DNA of 64,000 bases, from positions 62,001 through 126,000 of the forward strand of contig NZ_LWBP01000056.1 in the NCBI RefSeq assembly GCF_002078015.1, in the 5' to 3' direction. Below the pieces are notes generated by a model. It worked only from the letters and a program-made list of their open reading frames with translations. It was not told the DNA's origin and made no database searches. The translations under genes were made by a program, and so were the position numbers. Shown piece after piece: positions 7,983 through 16,545 of this stretch (position 1 is the first letter of the stretch; each line of letters begins with the position of its first letter). Origin of the DNA: Niastella populi (lineage in GTDB: Bacteria; Bacteroidota; Bacteroidia; Chitinophagales; Chitinophagaceae).

Positions 7983-7991
7983 CTATCATAT

Positions 7992-8007
7992 ATGTAAGCG
8001 ATTGTAT
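7992..8007. promoter_or_regulatory. LacI-type operator, proximal site overlapping the start codon
   Basis: The bases atgtaagcgattgtat repeat the core of the distal site (atgtaaccgattacat) with three differences and overlap the ATG at 8006. Centre-to-centre distance from the distal site is about 58 bp. A dimer bound here would block transcription, or two bound dimers could loop the DNA. This is inferred from sequence similarity alone. Confidence 0.55.
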
Positions 8008-9046
8008 GAGTAAACCAAAAGAAGTTACGATTTACGACCTTGCCCGTAAATTAAACGTCTCCATAGCTACGGTTAGCCGGGCCTTAAAAGACGACCCTGT
8101 TGTAAGCAAAAAGACCAAGAAGAAGATCTTCGATCTGGCTGAAGAAATGGGGTATCGTTATAATCATTTTGCCCGCAACCTTCGCGAACAGCGCACCTAT
8201 ACTATTGGTGTCATTGTTCCCCGCCTCAACAGTTACTTCATGAGCACCGTTATTGCCGGTATTGAAAGCGTTGCCAACAATGAAGGTTATACACTTATCA
8301 TCAGCCAGTCGTCGGAAGACGCCGGTAAGGAGATTGCCAGCGCCAAAACCATGTTCAATAACCGGGTTGATGGTATGTTGGTGTCCCTTGCCTATGATAC
8401 CGAAGAGATTAGCCACTTCGACCAGTTCATTAAAAAGAATATACCACTTATATTTTTCGACCGTGTTTCAGATCATCCTGAATGCACCAGCGTATTGATC
8501 GATAACCGCAAAGGCGCCTATGAAGCAACCAGTCATTTAATTGCGCAGGGCTGCCGCCGTATTGTACATCTTACCGCCACGCCAAAACGCAATGTATATA
8601 TCGACAGGCTGGCTGGTTATAAACAGGCCCTGGCCGATCACCAGATCCCTTTCGATGAAAAATATGTGCTCATCAATAACCTGAGCCAGGAAGCAGGCAC
8701 ACAGGCCGCTGCCGCCATACTGCAAATGAATCCCCTGCCCGACGCCATTTTTGCTGCGAACGATAACTGCGCCGTTGGTTGTATGCTGACCCTGAAGAAA
8801 GCGGGCATCCGCATTCCGCAGGATATGGCTTTTGCCGGTTTTAACAACGACCCGGTTTCAACAGTGATAGAACCTAACTTAACCACCATAAATTATCCCG
8901 GTTATAAAATGGGTGAAATGTCGGCTGCCAGCCTTATCAATCATTTGAATGGCGTAAACAGTATCGACACTACCAATACAATATTATTAAGGTCTGAACT
9001 GATCATACGGGCGTCTTCGCTGAAAACAAAATCGGATAGCGAATGA
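8006..9046 (+). CDS. LacI-family transcriptional regulator
   Basis: A full-length LacI/GalR-type regulator of 346 aa. The N-terminal helix-turn-helix reads TIYDLARKLNVSIATVSRALKDD (about residues 8-30), followed by a hinge helix and a periplasmic-binding-protein-like sensor domain starting TIGVIVPRLNSYFMS and ending LIIRASS. The start ATG overlaps an operator-like palindrome, and a second palindrome lies at 7933-7950, which points to autoregulation. It is divergent from the esterase/uxuA pair and directly upstream of GH67, the SDR, GH115 and GH10, so it most likely controls uronate or xylan genes. The effector is unknown; fructuronate, glucuronate or aldouronic acid are candidates by context. 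Related sites were not seen upstream of the other genes in the window. Confidence 0.95.
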   Translation: MSKPKEVTIYDLARKLNVSIATVSRALKDDPVVSKKTKKKIFDLAEEMGYRYNHFARNLREQRTYTIGVIVPRLNSYFMSTVIAGIESVANNEGYTLIISQSSEDAGKEIASAKTMFNNRVDGMLVSLAYDTEEISHFDQFIKKNIPLIFFDRVSDHPECTSVLIDNRKGAYEATSHLIAQGCRRIVHLTATPKRNVYIDRLAGYKQALADHQIPFDEKYVLINNLSQEAGTQAAAAILQMNPLPDAIFAANDNCAVGCMLTLKKAGIRIPQDMAFAGFNNDPVSTVIEPNLTTINYPGYKMGEMSAASLINHLNGVNSIDTTNTILLRSELIIRASSLKTKSDSE

Positions 9047-9051
9047 AAAAA

Positions 9052-9226
9052 CAGCTTCAAGCCGAAAGCTTTAAGCTGCAAGCGATACAGGCTGAAAGCC
9101 GCACAGTTTATCCCGATGAAGTCGGGACTACAAGCAAAAAGCCGAAAGCAAATACAAAAGCTGGTAATGGAACTGTATTTCCTTTATCAACCTTATCAAC
9201 TTATCAACCTATCAACTCGTCAAACT
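9052..9226. repeat. CTGAAAGC-type repeat followed by TATCAACT octads
   Basis: From 9052 to 9168 the DNA consists of degenerate words such as aagctgcaagc, gctgaaagcc and gccgaaagc, with a small hairpin tcccga-tgaag-tcggga at 9111-9127. From 9184 to 9226 it switches to 8-nt words (ttatcaac, cgtcaac). It fills the gap between LacI and GH67. A 63-codon frame starting at 9043 is only a translation of these repeats and is not called as a gene. Confidence 0.8.
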
Positions 9227-9230
9227 CCAT

Positions 9231-11375
9231 ATGAAAAAATGGATCGTTGTAATAATCGGCATTATGCTATTCAATTCCGTATCAGCGGAAAATGGCTATG
9301 ATCTTTGGCTTCGATATAAAGTAACTGACAACGCTGTTTTGCTGCAACAATACCGCCAGCAGATAACCGGTATCAACTGTACGTGCAGTGACGGTAAGCT
9401 CCTTGCAGCACAACAGGAACTGCAACAGGGCCTCACCGGATTGCTGGGCAAAAATGTGCCATTGCAAAAGCTGGTTACCAACGGTACCGTCATGTTGGGA
9501 ACGCCTGCGCAACTGCCATTTATAAAAAAGTCAGTGGGCGAGAACACGTTGACGGGTTTGGGCGATGAAGGATATCTTATTCGCAGCATCCGCCACGAGG
9601 GCAAAAATATTATTCTGATCACGGGTAATAAAGAAGCCGGTATCCTGTACGGCGCTTTTCATTTTTTACGGTTGCTGCAAATGCAACAGCCCATTGCCCA
9701 ACTGAATATTTCCAGCACACCTGCAATAAAACTGCGGTTACTGAATCATTGGGACAATCTCAACCGTACTGTTGAACGGGGTTATGCCGGCGGCTCTATC
9801 TGGGACTGGCAACGCTTACCCGGCTACCGCGATCAGCGGTATTATGATTATGCACGCGCCAACGCTTCCATAGGCATCAACGGCACCGTGCTTACGAATG
9901 TGAACGCCAATGCCATGATCTTAACCGAACCATGGTTGCAGAAAGTGGCCGCGCTGGCTGCCATATTCCGTCAGTACAATATAAAAGTGTATCTCACCGC
10001 CCGCTTTAGCGCACCGGTTGAAATAGGCAACCTGAAAACCGCCGATCCCTTAAATGAAGAAGTAAGGAAATGGTGGAAAGACAAAGCAGATGAGATCTAT
10101 AGCATCATTCCCGACTTTGGGGGCTTTCTTGTAAAAGCAAATTCAGAAGGGCAGCCCGGTCCGCAAAATTACCAGCGCACGCATGCCGATGGCGCCAATA
10201 TGCTGGCCGATGCGGTAGCGCCCCATAACGGTATCGTAATGTGGCGTGCTTTTGTATACAGCAATGAATCACCCGAAGACCGGTTCAAACAGGCTTACAA
10301 TGAATTCAAACCGCTCGATGGTCAGTTCAGAAAAAATGTATTGGTTCAGGTAAAGAACGGACCAATAGATTTTCAGCCGCGCGAACCTTTTCATCCCCTG
10401 TTCGGCGCCATGCCGCAAACACCGCTGATGATGGAGTACCAGCTTACACAGGAATACATGGGTTTTGCCACTCACCTCGTATACGAAGCCCCATTGTTTA
10501 CAGAGGTACTGAACGCAGATACCCATACGAAACCCAATGGCAGTACTGTAGCGCAGATCATTGATGGAACCGCAGACGGACATTCACTTTCCGGGATGGC
10601 CGGCGTATCCAATATAGGCAGCGATATCAACTGGACGGGCCATCCTTTTGGTCAGGCCAACTGGTACACCCTCGGCCGTCTTGCCTGGAACCCGGCCCTG
10701 ACGCCGGCGCAGATCGCCAATGAATGGATAAGACAAACCTTTACCAATAAAAAAGCTTTTGTTGACACCGTGCAGCAGATGATGCTGGCATCACGCGAGA
10801 TCATGGTGAATTACATGACGCCCCTGGGGTTGCACCATATCATGGGATATGGACATCATTACGGTCCGGCCCCCTGGTATAACAAAGCGCCGCGTGCCGA
10901 CTGGAACCCCGTGTATTTTCACAGGGCCGATTCAACCGGTATAGGGTTCAACCGAACCGCCAGCGGCAGCAATGCACTGGCGCAATACCAGCCTGCGGTT
11001 CGCCGGCAATATGAAAATATAGCAACCTGTCCCGAAGAATTGCTGTTGTGGTTTCACCATGTGCCATGGGATCATAAAATGAAATCGGGCAAAACATTGT
11101 GGGAAGAGATGTGCGAAAAGTATTACAGGGGTGTCGATTCCGTACGGTGGATGCAGCGCAGTTGGAGCAGGTTAAAGAACTATATCGATGAAGAACGGTT
11201 CAAACAAATTGAACAGTTGCTGGGCATTCAGGAGCAGGAAGCCGTATGGTGGCGCAACGCGTGTTTACTGTATTTCCAAACCTTTTCCGGTAAACCGATA
11301 CCGGCGAAATACGAAAAGCCCGATCGTACATTGGAATATTATATGGAGTTGAATTTTCCTTATGCGCCACATTGA
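9231..11375 (+). CDS. GH67 alpha-glucuronidase
   Basis: The enzyme removes 4-O-methyl-glucuronic acid from the non-reducing end of aldouronic oligosaccharides released from glucuronoxylan. The 714-aa length and layout match GH67: a signal peptide ending near VSAE (about residue 20), an N-terminal alpha/beta domain, a TIM barrel beginning about 150 (KLRLLNHWDNLNRTVERGYAG), and a helical C-terminal domain. The conserved block GGFLVKANSEGQPGPQNY contains E306, the expected general acid. The block MAGVSNIGSDINWTGHPFGQANWYTLGRL is also family-typical. An alternative upstream frame overlaps only repeats, so the ATG at 9231 in a CATATGAAA context was taken. It heads a plus-strand series with the SDR, GH115 and GH10 and is probably periplasmic. 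Confidence 0.96.
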   Translation: MKKWIVVIIGIMLFNSVSAENGYDLWLRYKVTDNAVLLQQYRQQITGINCTCSDGKLLAAQQELQQGLTGLLGKNVPLQKLVTNGTVMLGTPAQLPFIKKSVGENTLTGLGDEGYLIRSIRHEGKNIILITGNKEAGILYGAFHFLRLLQMQQPIAQLNISSTPAIKLRLLNHWDNLNRTVERGYAGGSIWDWQRLPGYRDQRYYDYARANASIGINGTVLTNVNANAMILTEPWLQKVAALAAIFRQYNIKVYLTARFSAPVEIGNLKTADPLNEEVRKWWKDKADEIYSIIPDFGGFLVKANSEGQPGPQNYQRTHADGANMLADAVAPHNGIVMWRAFVYSNESPEDRFKQAYNEFKPLDGQFRKNVLVQVKNGPIDFQPREPFHPLFGAMPQTPLMMEYQLTQEYMGFATHLVYEAPLFTEVLNADTHTKPNGSTVAQIIDGTADGHSLSGMAGVSNIGSDINWTGHPFGQANWYTLGRLAWNPALTPAQIANEWIRQTFTNKKAFVDTVQQMMLASREIMVNYMTPLGLHHIMGYGHHYGPAPWYNKAPRADWNPVYFHRADSTGIGFNRTASGSNALAQYQPAVRRQYENIATCPEELLLWFHHVPWDHKMKSGKTLWEEMCEKYYRGVDSVRWMQRSWSRLKNYIDEERFKQIEQLLGIQEQEAVWWRNACLLYFQTFSGKPIPAKYEKPDRTLEYYMELNFPYAPH

Positions 11376-11563
11376 AATAACGAATAACGAATGTCAAATA
11401 TTGAATGGTGAAGTGAAGACAAGCGGGAAATGAAAAATGAGGAATGAAGAATCAAAATGAGAAAGTAAATACAGCTCCTGCGGCAGGGTTTATTTCCGAT
11501 TTGGCTTTTGGCTGCAAGTGTATTCTGCATTCGCTTACAGCTTATAGCTTGCAGTTGTATTTG
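11376..11563. repeat. Interspersed repeat in inverted orientation plus CTGAAAGC-type words
   Basis: The first part (11376-11480: cgaatgtcaaatattgaatggtg..., then gaaatgaaaaatgaggaatg-like words) matches, on the opposite strand, the element at 4093-4180 and 30339-30467. The second part (11467-11563) contains aaatacagct and ggctgcaagtgtattctgc words shared with 9052-9168 and 27890-28090. It fills the GH67-SDR gap. Confidence 0.65.
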
Positions 11564-11613
11564 TTCCTTTGAAAACGAAAACAAAAAAGTTAAGACCAAT
11601 AAACATAGCATTA

Positions 11614-12363
11614 ATGAACACAGTTAATCAAAAAGTAGCGATCGTAACCGGAGGTGGCTCAGGCATTGGCCTGGCTATTTCAGAAAAATTTGTACAAAAC
11701 AATATCACTACGGTCATTGTAGGCCGTGATGCTGAAAAACTGCATCAGGCAAAACAAAAACTGGGCGCACTATGCGTTCCCATCGTTGCCGACCTCAGCA
11801 ACCTGGATGCTATACCCGGCCTGGTGAAAGAGGTAATGACGCAATTCGGACACATCGATATCCTGGTGAACAATGCCGGCATCAATATGAAAAAGGAGTT
11901 TACCGAGGTAACCAACGAAGATTTTCAAAAAGTGATCCAAACAAACCTCACGGGCGTATTTGCATTGAGCCGGGAAGTAGTAAAGACCATGTTGCCCAAT
12001 AAAAAAGGAAGTATCGTAAATATCAGCTCTATGGCGGCGCAATACGGTATTCCCAAAGTGATTGCCTATTCGGCTTCGAAAACAGCGATTGAAGGTATGA
12101 CGCGGGCCATGGCAACTGAATTGTCGCCCCAGGGCATCCGGATCAATTGCATTGCACCCGGTTTTATTGCCACCGATATGACCTCCAAAGCGTTCAATGC
12201 CGATGCAGAACGAAAGAACAAAGCGCTGGGCCGTACCCCCATGGGTGTTATGGGCGCCCCGTCCGATATCGGCGATGCCGCGCTGTTCCTCGCTACCGAT
12301 GCGTCGAAATATATCACCGGTGTGGTATTACCGGTTGACGGAGGAAATTCGATCGGGTTTTAA
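11614..12363 (+). CDS. SDR-family oxidoreductase, probable D-mannonate oxidoreductase (fructuronate reductase)
   Basis: A classical short-chain dehydrogenase of 249 aa. The Rossmann cofactor motif is TGGGSGIG, the NNAG motif is present, and the catalytic Ser and YSASK follow (VNISSMAAQYGIPKVIAYSASK). The C terminus ends with the usual PVDGG block. The frame is open from 11569, but the first 15 codons (Lys/Arg-rich) lie in AT-rich leader; the ATG at 11614 gives the normal MNTVNQKVAIVTGG start. SDR-type enzymes serve as D-mannonate oxidoreductase in some bacteria (Bacillus YjmF). With uxuA and two alpha-glucuronidases nearby, reduction of fructuronate to mannonate is the best guess. A gluconate 5-dehydrogenase-like role cannot be excluded from sequence. 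Confidence 0.9.
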   Translation: MNTVNQKVAIVTGGGSGIGLAISEKFVQNNITTVIVGRDAEKLHQAKQKLGALCVPIVADLSNLDAIPGLVKEVMTQFGHIDILVNNAGINMKKEFTEVTNEDFQKVIQTNLTGVFALSREVVKTMLPNKKGSIVNISSMAAQYGIPKVIAYSASKTAIEGMTRAMATELSPQGIRINCIAPGFIATDMTSKAFNADAERKNKALGRTPMGVMGAPSDIGDAALFLATDASKYITGVVLPVDGGNSIGF

Positions 12364-12399
12364 AGAACATTTCATCTTGCGTTAAACAGCAACTACATA

Positions 12400-12434
12400 T
12401 TATCTGTGCCAGGGTTACCCCCTTGCACAGATAA
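12400..12434 (+). terminator. 15-bp hairpin between the SDR and GH115 genes
   Basis: Arm ttatctgtgccaggg (12400-12414) pairs with cccttgcacagataa (12420-12434) with a single mismatch around a 5-nt loop. No T-run follows, so it is not a canonical intrinsic terminator. It could be an intercistronic RNA structure or an operator. The position 37 bp after the SDR stop favours a 3'-end or attenuation role. Confidence 0.4.
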
Positions 12435-12493
12435 CTCCCCTGAAAGCCCGCCTATTGCTTACCTGCTGAACACAACGATTCTTACTAAATCAT

Positions 12494-15319
12494 ATGAAAC
12501 AAACAGCCCTCATACTACTGTGCTGCCTTTGCATTACTACCCTGTTTGCCCAACAAGCCATTCATACCAACCATAAACCCGGCGCCTTTCCTATTACCGA
12601 TAAAAGAACTACGCCGATCTATGTCGACGGCGCCGATCACTGGCTGGTGCAAAAAGCAGCCGCTCTATTGCAAACCGATGTAGAGAAAGTAACCGGTAAA
12701 AAACCGGCGGTTGCCAATACGCTTCCACAAAAGGCTAAAAATATTATTATCATCGGTTCGCTCGACCGGTCATCGCTCATCAAACAACTGGTTCAAACCA
12801 ATAAATTACTGGCAGACAGTATCAAAGGCAAATGGGAAGCGTTTCAGGTACAGGTGATTGCTAATCCCTTGCCTGGGGTTGACAATGCCCTGGTAATTGC
12901 AGGCAGCGATAAACGGGGAACCGCTTATGGCGTTTTTGAATTGTCGAAACAGCTGGGGGTATCGCCCTGGTACTGGTGGGCCGATGTGCCGGTAAAAAAA
13001 GCTAAAGCGTGCTGGTACAATAGCGCTATCAAACTAAACCAATCACCCGGTGTAACTTATCGAGGTATATTTCTCAATGATGAAGCGCCCGCTTTATCCC
13101 GATGGAGCAAGGCCACATTCGGCGGCTTCAATCACCTGTTTTATGAAAAGGTTTTTGAATTGATGCTGCGGCTCAAAGCCAATTACCTGTGGCCTGCCAT
13201 GTGGGGCAATGCATTTTATGACGATGATTCGCTGAATGCGGTAGTAGCCGATCAGTACGGTATTGTAATAGGTACCAGTCACCACGAGCCCATGATGCGT
13301 GCGCATGATGAATGGCGGCGATATGGCAAAGGAAAATGGAACTACGACTCCAATGAAGTACAGTTGAAAAAATTTTGGGAGGAAGGCATTCGCCGCAAAC
13401 GTTCATATGAAAGTATTGTCACCGTAGGTATGCGGGGCGATGGCGATGAACCTATGAGCGAACAAAGCAATATCGCCCTGCTGGAAAGGATCGTTGCAGA
13501 CCAGCGCAGGATCATTGCCAATGTTTCGGGAAAAGATGCCACCGCCACACCACAACTATGGGCGTTGTATAAAGAAGTGCAGGACTATTACGACAAAGGC
13601 ATGCGGGTACCGGATGATATCACGTTGCTTTTGTGCGATGATAACTGGGGCAATATCCGAAAACTGCCCAAACGCAATGCCCCGGCGCGCGCCGGCGGCT
13701 ATGGCATTTATTATCACTTCGATTATGTTGGCGGCCCGCGCAACTACAAATGGATCAACACCAACAATATTCCGCGCATCTGGGAACAAATGCACCTCGC
13801 GCATGAATACGGGGTCGATCGCATCTGGATCGTGAACGTAGGGGATCTTAAACCCATGGAGCTGCCCATTTCTTTTTTTCTTGATTATGCCTGGAACCCT
13901 TCGCAATACACCACCGACCGCACGCAGGAATATACCAATGAATGGGCCGCGCAACAGTTTGGCGACACCTATGCCGGAGAAATTGGTTACCTGCTTTCGA
14001 AATATACGCAATACAACAGCCGCCGCAAACCTGAGCTATTGTCGCCCGGCACCTATAGCCTCATCAATTACCAGGAAGCGGAAAAAGTGGTGCATGATTA
14101 CAATGCGCTGGTACTGCTCGCTGAAAAAATAAACAAACTCTTACCCGCAGCATATAAAGATGCCTTTTACCAACTGGTATTATTCCCCATAAAAGCCAGC
14201 GCCAATCTGAATGAAATGTATGTTGCCGCAGGGAAAAATCAGTTGTATGCAAAACAGGGCCGTGCATCAACCAATGAACTTGCAGCCCGGGTGAAAGCGT
14301 TGTTCATCGCCGACTCGCTGCTCACCAAACAATATAACCAGGAACTGGCAAAAGGAAAATGGAACCATATGATGGACCAAACCCATATTGGCTATACGTA
14401 CTGGCAGCAGCCACCGGTGAACGTAATGCCTGCTGTAAAAACAATCGAACCTCCTGCGCAATCCCGCCCAGCCATTGCCATTGAAGGCTCGGAGGCGGTA
14501 TGGCCGAGTGAAACGGGTAAAGCCATCCTGCCTGCATTTAATAATTACCGTTCAGAAAAACATTATATCGATCTGTTTAACCAGGGCGCCTTACCATTCA
14601 ACTATACCATAAAGGCCGAAACCTCGTGGTTGCAGCTTTCTTCGCTCAACGGACGCATCGATAAAGAACAACGCATCTGGTTACAGGTGAAGTGGGCCGC
14701 CGTGCCCGAAGGAAAACACCAGGCTACTGTCACCATTACTTTACCCGGTTCAAAAGAAGTAACGGTGTATGTACCGTTGGAGAAACTAACGATACCGGGG
14801 TATACCAATGTCACCCATGTTGAAGGCGACGGATATATTTCTATTGACGCCAGCCGGTATGCCAAAGCAATAACAGAAAAAGACATTAACTGGGTTTCTA
14901 TTGCATATATGGGCAGAACCGGAAATGCCATAACTTTTTTCCCGCCATTCGGCCGCACTTCGGAACTCAACGCCACATCGGCACATGTTGAATATAATAT
15001 GTATACTACCGGTACCGGCGCCGCAAAGGTAATGGTGTATTGCGCTCCTACCCTGCCCTTCAATGAGTCGAACGGGTTACGCTATGGCATTTCTTTCGAT
15101 GATGACACCCCGCAGCTCGTCAACTTACATGCAGATAATTCAGAACGCGCCTGGGCGCAATCGGTAAGCGATAATGTTCGCATCAGTACCTCTATACATA
15201 CATTACCAACGGCCGGGCACCATGTGCTGAAGATCTGGGCGGTTGACCCGGGAATTGTTATAGAGAAGATAGTTGTTGATTTTGGCGGGGTAAGAAAAAG
15301 TTATCTGGGACCGAAATAG
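12494..15319 (+). CDS. GH115 xylan alpha-1,2-glucuronidase
   Basis: The enzyme cleaves (4-O-methyl)-glucuronosyl side chains from internal as well as terminal xylose residues of glucuronoxylan, complementing GH67. A signal peptide ends near LFAQ (about residue 20). An N-terminal alpha/beta domain is followed by the TIM barrel, with family blocks RGIFLNDEAPALSRWSK, LKANYLWPAMWGNAFYDDD, GTSHHEPMMRAHDEW and VGMRGDGDEPM. A helical domain comes next, then the C-terminal beta-sandwich module beginning about residue 770 (EGDGYISIDASRYAKA) and ending KIVVDFGGVRKSY. The 941-aa length is normal for the family. The ATG sits in the TCATATGAAA context common to several genes here. The enzyme is probably periplasmic or surface-exposed. 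Confidence 0.96.
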   Translation: MKQTALILLCCLCITTLFAQQAIHTNHKPGAFPITDKRTTPIYVDGADHWLVQKAAALLQTDVEKVTGKKPAVANTLPQKAKNIIIIGSLDRSSLIKQLVQTNKLLADSIKGKWEAFQVQVIANPLPGVDNALVIAGSDKRGTAYGVFELSKQLGVSPWYWWADVPVKKAKACWYNSAIKLNQSPGVTYRGIFLNDEAPALSRWSKATFGGFNHLFYEKVFELMLRLKANYLWPAMWGNAFYDDDSLNAVVADQYGIVIGTSHHEPMMRAHDEWRRYGKGKWNYDSNEVQLKKFWEEGIRRKRSYESIVTVGMRGDGDEPMSEQSNIALLERIVADQRRIIANVSGKDATATPQLWALYKEVQDYYDKGMRVPDDITLLLCDDNWGNIRKLPKRNAPARAGGYGIYYHFDYVGGPRNYKWINTNNIPRIWEQMHLAHEYGVDRIWIVNVGDLKPMELPISFFLDYAWNPSQYTTDRTQEYTNEWAAQQFGDTYAGEIGYLLSKYTQYNSRRKPELLSPGTYSLINYQEAEKVVHDYNALVLLAEKINKLLPAAYKDAFYQLVLFPIKASANLNEMYVAAGKNQLYAKQGRASTNELAARVKALFIADSLLTKQYNQELAKGKWNHMMDQTHIGYTYWQQPPVNVMPAVKTIEPPAQSRPAIAIEGSEAVWPSETGKAILPAFNNYRSEKHYIDLFNQGALPFNYTIKAETSWLQLSSLNGRIDKEQRIWLQVKWAAVPEGKHQATVTITLPGSKEVTVYVPLEKLTIPGYTNVTHVEGDGYISIDASRYAKAITEKDINWVSIAYMGRTGNAITFFPPFGRTSELNATSAHVEYNMYTTGTGAAKVMVYCAPTLPFNESNGLRYGISFDDDTPQLVNLHADNSERAWAQSVSDNVRISTSIHTLPTAGHHVLKIWAVDPGIVIEKIVVDFGGVRKSYLGPK

Positions 15320-15430
15320 TTCATGGTTCATGGTTCATGGTTCATGGTCCTTAGTTGTTCAATTTTAAACGCTATTATTCACAAGCTGGTGAACTTAATA
15401 ACTGAACAACTGAATAACTGAATAACTATA
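15320..15430. repeat. Heptad (GTTCATG) and octad (AACTGAAT) repeat tract
   Basis: Four copies of ttcatgg-type words (15318-15345) are followed by agttgttcaatttt and then by gaacaactgaataactgaataac (15395-15425), whose inverse words allow a long imperfect hairpin. It occupies the whole GH115-GH10 gap and so would lie in the GH10 leader if the two genes are co-transcribed. Confidence 0.75.
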
Positions 15431-15443
15431 AAAAAACATTCAT

Positions 15444-16517
15444 ATGAAAAAAGCAACTTACTCATTTATCACATTGCTGCTTTTCACACAATATACTAAA
15501 GCCCAAAACAGCGTCACAAAAGGTTTGAAAGATCATTATAAAGCATACTTCCCCATAGGCGTGGCTGTGAGCCCGCGATCGTTAACCGGTGCAGATGCAG
15601 AATTGATCATTCAACAATTCAACAGCCTTACGCCGGAAAATGCAATGAAAATGGGCCCCATACACCCTGAGGAGAACCGCTATAACTGGACGCCGGCCGA
15701 TTCCATAGTAAATTTTGCCCAACGGCATGGAATGAAAGTGCGCGGTCACGCCCTGTGCTGGCACGAGCAAACGCCTGCCTGGTTATTCAAAGATGCCGCC
15801 GGTAATACCGTTACTAAAGAAGTACTGCTCAGCCGCCTGAAAGATCATATTACCACCGTTGTTAACCGGTATAAAGGAAAGATATATGCCTGGGACGTAG
15901 TGAATGAAGCGGTGGATGACGACAGCACAAGGGTATTACGCAATTCGCTCTGGCACCAGATTTGCGGCGATGAGTATATTGTAAAAGCATTTGAATATGC
16001 ACATGCCGCAGATCCCAATGCGGTACTGTTTTATAACGATTATAATACTGAACGGCCCGAAAAAAGAGAACGCGTATACAAACTGCTGAAAAAACTGGTT
16101 GAAGCAAAAGTGCCGGTTCATGGCGTTGGATTACAGGCGCACTGGTCAATTTATGAACCTTCAGAAAATGAATTGCGCACAGCTATTGAAAAGTTTGCTT
16201 CGCTGGGTTTGAAAATACAATTCACCGAACTGGACATTTCCGTTTACCCCTGGGAAAAGAACCGCCGCGCTAAAACTGCAAATGATGCCGATGCGTTCAC
16301 ACCCAAATTGGAACAGCAACAACTGGAACAATATAAAAAGGTATTCCGCATTTTCCGCGAATATAAAAATGTGGTAACCGGAGTTACCTGCTGGGGTATC
16401 TCTGACCGGTATACCTGGCTCGATGAATACCCGGTACCGGGTAGAAAGAACTATCCTACATTGTTTGATAAAGACAGGAAGCCGAAAAAGGCGTTTGAGG
16501 CGGTGGTTGGGTTTTAG
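15444..16517 (+). CDS. GH10 endo-1,4-beta-xylanase
   Basis: A secreted endo-xylanase that cuts the beta-1,4-xylan backbone. A signal peptide ends near TKAQ (about residue 21) and a single GH10 TIM barrel follows, with no carbohydrate-binding module or sorting tail (357 aa, short for the family's multi-domain forms). Family motifs are present: TPENAMKMG, RGHALCWHEQTP, WDVVNEAVDDD with acid/base E155, and IQFTELDISVY with nucleophile E262. WGISDRYTWL lies near the end. It is the last plus-strand gene of the glucuronoxylan group and is convergent with the J-domain gene 28 bp away. No terminator is obvious between the two. Confidence 0.97.
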   Translation: MKKATYSFITLLLFTQYTKAQNSVTKGLKDHYKAYFPIGVAVSPRSLTGADAELIIQQFNSLTPENAMKMGPIHPEENRYNWTPADSIVNFAQRHGMKVRGHALCWHEQTPAWLFKDAAGNTVTKEVLLSRLKDHITTVVNRYKGKIYAWDVVNEAVDDDSTRVLRNSLWHQICGDEYIVKAFEYAHAADPNAVLFYNDYNTERPEKRERVYKLLKKLVEAKVPVHGVGLQAHWSIYEPSENELRTAIEKFASLGLKIQFTELDISVYPWEKNRRAKTANDADAFTPKLEQQQLEQYKKVFRIFREYKNVVTGVTCWGISDRYTWLDEYPVPGRKNYPTLFDKDRKPKKAFEAVVGF

Positions 16518-16545
16518 CAAATAGGCAACACGCCGACACCGGATC

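Larger units (their letters stand above)
7428..8005. other. Divergent intergenic region between the esterase and the LacI gene
   Basis: I support no gene in these 578 bases; a 75-codon minus-strand frame at 7636-7863 has no protein-like features. In order the region holds a heptad repeat tract (7444-7556), a 151-bp segment bounded by 18-bp inverted repeats (7571-7721), a hairpin element shared with 32329-32387 (7764-7822), and the lacI-type operator and promoter (7933-8007). Each is listed separately. Confidence 0.6.

Noticed and set aside
9043-9234. 63-codon frame overlapping the LacI stop
   Set aside because: It is a translation of repeat words with no protein-like composition; the adjacent GH67 gene accounts for the region.
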